A DNA stretch of 64,000 nt from Hygrocybe punicea (taxonomy: Eukaryota; Basidiomycota; Agaricomycetes; Agaricales; Hygrophoraceae): contig OY744462.1 of assembly GCA_963556145.1 (NCBI GenBank), forward strand, positions 2,108,001 through 2,172,000, read 5' to 3'. A program made the translations under genes and the position numbers. This document shows, in pieces, positions 62,050 to 64,000 of the stretch (positions within the stretch are counted from its first letter, which is position 1; every line of letters starts with the position of its first letter). The notes beneath the pieces are model-generated. The model was given only the letters and a program-made list of their open reading frames with translations. It was not told the origin of the DNA and searched no databases.

Positions 62050-64000
62050 GGCTGAGACAGCGTTCTACAGACGCACTGTTTTCGTATCCTCCTCCGTCCT
62101 AAGAGAAAGTGAAGGTGGTGACAAAGTCCGTATGATTATCAGGGTCTAAATCAGGTGGGCGGGACGAGGCATCCCAGAGTCTGAATGCCTTGTCATCATA
62201 CACTTTTTGAGGAAAGGTGAGAGAGTGTTTGCATCAAACAAATGTGGAGAACTCTCACCCGACACCAGGTGCATTCCAGAAAGCAACACCGTTCGCTCAG
62301 CCCTTGAATGTCGCGACAAATTCACTGACATGCTGTCCCATACTCTTAGGTTGGGGTTAGAGGGTCCGATCGCAGCCAAACGCGACCGATGAGACGAGAA
62401 AGTGACCGAATAAACTGACCATACAATGTCATGATGGGAGCAACACCAGAGAGTTTGTCGAAAACTTTCATGTGGTCATCTGAGCCTGAAACCAAACGGA
62501 GGACATCAGGAGAAACCGCGATTGAGCGGACTGTGGCTATTGAACGTTCTGATCTCTGTCCCTGAGACCACAACCATAGCCGAATTACCCCATCCTGAGA
62601 CCTAGAAAGTAGCTGGAAACCATCAGGTAGAGAAGTGACAGCAAAAACAGGACTGCGGTGGGACTCGAGAGTAGACGTGTGCAGATGGTGGTGTCTGTAG
62701 ATGCTGAGGCTAGATACGAACCTATAGGGGTGCAATTAACAGCATCGGAGTGCCCCTCGAAGAACCGAACGGGTGAGTCAGAGGAGGCATCCCAGAGTTG
62801 TATGGTCTTTTCACTACTAGTAGAGGTAAAGTGCATGTCATTGGGCAGAAAGGCGACCGAACGAATCGAACCTCGATGCTTAAACGCCATAATGTGGGCA
62901 CCTGATACTCCCTACTGTCCCACCTTTCCTTCTACAGCCAGACGCGATCCGTCTCGCGAATAAGCCACGGACTTGACCTCCATTCCTTTGCCGGCTACAG
63001 TGTTCAAACAAGGTGATCACTAAGGATTCGTGCCGTCACAAGCGTCTTCTTTATAAGTCTAGTATAGATTAGTGTTGCGCGGGGTGAATGGCATCCTGTC
63101 CAATAAACGTGCAGAGCACTAGTCGGAATTGACAGTTGGTGATGTAAAATGAACCGGTATCCATCAGCAATTGGGTGAGAGGCCGGTGGTCAGACCGTGC
63201 CTATAAAACCCCATCAATACCATTCCAGAGTAACTACAAATCTTACCATTCTCATACAAGTGGTGTTGCATGAAGAAGGCTCATAGCTTCGAACCAGTTC
63301 AGGGGCAAACTTATCCAGTTGATTTGCCACCTCCACGTCATCAAGCCTGGCCTCCATTAAATGAGATGACCAATAAAGACAGAAATACTGCAACTCAGGC
63401 GGAAATGCTTTCTTGACCCTCTGCCCGAGATCGTCGACTTCGCTATTCGATATTCAATAGTAATGGATTTCCAATACAGACCATGTTTAGTTTCAATCAA
63501 CTGCAGACAACACAGATAGAGTCGTCTTTCTTGAGTGGGCACGACAACAGTTAGTCTTGGATCAATGCCCCGTTGTGGATTGATAATGAAGTCGGGGAAA
63601 CGATGAGTGATGGATACGGGGAGACTCATCAGATGTGGGTGGCGTAAGGATGATGGTACAGTGCATCAGAAACCTCTTCTTGAGTGAATGGTGCCAAGGT
63701 AACCACAGGGGGTCACAACTAGTGTCTCCAGATCGCTGGCCAGTCACTGGTGATATACTTCGTGGTTTCGGAAGGTTGGTAAGTCCGACTTGAAGAAATA
63801 GTCGAATGTCAGGCTGAACGACTGATTCTTCGATATAGTGAAAGATGAATGTCGTGTGATTGTCCTTGGTCGAATACAGTCCGAATGTGATTTTCAGGTC
63901 AACTTGTGAGGAAGATGCGAAAAAAACGGTTCAAGGCCTCTCCGATCGAAGATTTGAATGTAGGATCGAACAGAGCTAACTGGGTAGGAAAGACCAGCGT
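62050..64000 (-). pseudogene. NACHT-WD40 (NLR-like, NWD) gene, C-terminal part, decayed, runs off the window
   Basis: From the right edge leftward: a segment matching the post-NACHT winged-helix part of mushroom NWD proteins (THRFPDFIINPQRGIDPRL, LYLCCLQLIETKHGLYWKS, then VDDLGQRVKKAFPPELQYFC and LYWSSHLMEARLDDVEVANQ). Then WD40 blades from 63000 to 62050: VKSVAYSRDGSRLAV, GSIRSVAFLPNDMHFTSTSS, KTIQLWDASSDSPVRFFEG, RSPVFAVTSLPDGFQLLSRS and FRLWDASSRPPDL. The blades sit in shifting frames with stops between (for example TGA before GVSGAH), so the gene looks degraded. The NACHT domain would lie beyond 64000. NWD proteins are STAND ATPases linked to non-self recognition in fungi. Confidence 0.65.

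Overview
This window looks like nuclear DNA of a mushroom-forming basidiomycete, probably an agaric. Genes are densely spaced, introns are short (about 50-80 nt), F-box and NACHT/WD40-type families are present, and the centre is packed with LTR retrotransposons. I cannot name the species.

Left gene block (1-10.4 kb). The order is: a Rab11/Ypt3 GTPase rebuilt as eight exons including a 5-nt microexon; an unrecognised three-exon protein; a single-exon F-box protein; an ITFG1/TIP-like FG-GAP membrane protein; a possible decayed gene; and a C2H2 zinc-finger gene.

Transition zone (10.4-22.3 kb). This is gene-poor and built from duplications and relics. A small one-TM protein gene (A) occurs twice, at 14.9-15.9 and 19.6-20.4 kb. 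Each copy is followed by a second homologous block (B), at 18.6-19.4 and 21.2-21.9 kb. Between A and the first B lie decayed pieces of two genes that survive intact elsewhere in the window: the TIP gene at 6-8 kb and the multi-pass membrane gene at 47-48 kb.

Mobile-element core (21.9-46.4 kb). A Ty1/copia element (22358-28302; 314-bp LTRs, 5-bp target duplication) sits inside the loop of a ~350-bp-arm inverted repeat, and its RT is split by a solo LTR. A 371-bp palindrome follows, then a Pro/His-rich tandem-repeat reading frame on the minus strand and a divergent unknown gene on the plus strand. That unknown gene is broken by a 12.2-kb gypsy element (34062-46216; 763-bp LTRs). The gypsy element carries a plus-strand gene antisense to gag-pol. 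That gene holds a 461-bp hAT-like MITE, and gag holds a 2-kb non-autonomous LTR element. The gypsy coding regions are dead, with at least eight in-frame TGA codons, most or all explained as former CGA codons, and other CpG-type transitions.

Right gene block (46.8-64 kb). The order is: a multi-pass membrane protein; a DUF4598/NOPCHAP1-like protein; an F-box/zinc-finger gene; an F-box gene; EMC4; the splicing factor SF3B4/Hsh49; CDC42 (191 aa, CVIV prenylation box); a large WD40 protein; and a decayed NACHT-WD40 (NLR-like) gene running off the right edge.

Exon structures were built by hand from splice sites and frame. The reconstructions of Rab11, CDC42, EMC4, the 298-aa membrane protein, the 117-aa DUF4598 protein, the 324-aa unknown and the 500-aa F-box protein all sum to whole codons. 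The core housekeeping genes (vesicle traffic, polarity, splicing, ER insertion) show no operon-like logic. The notable biology is the nested transposon stack and its mutational decay.
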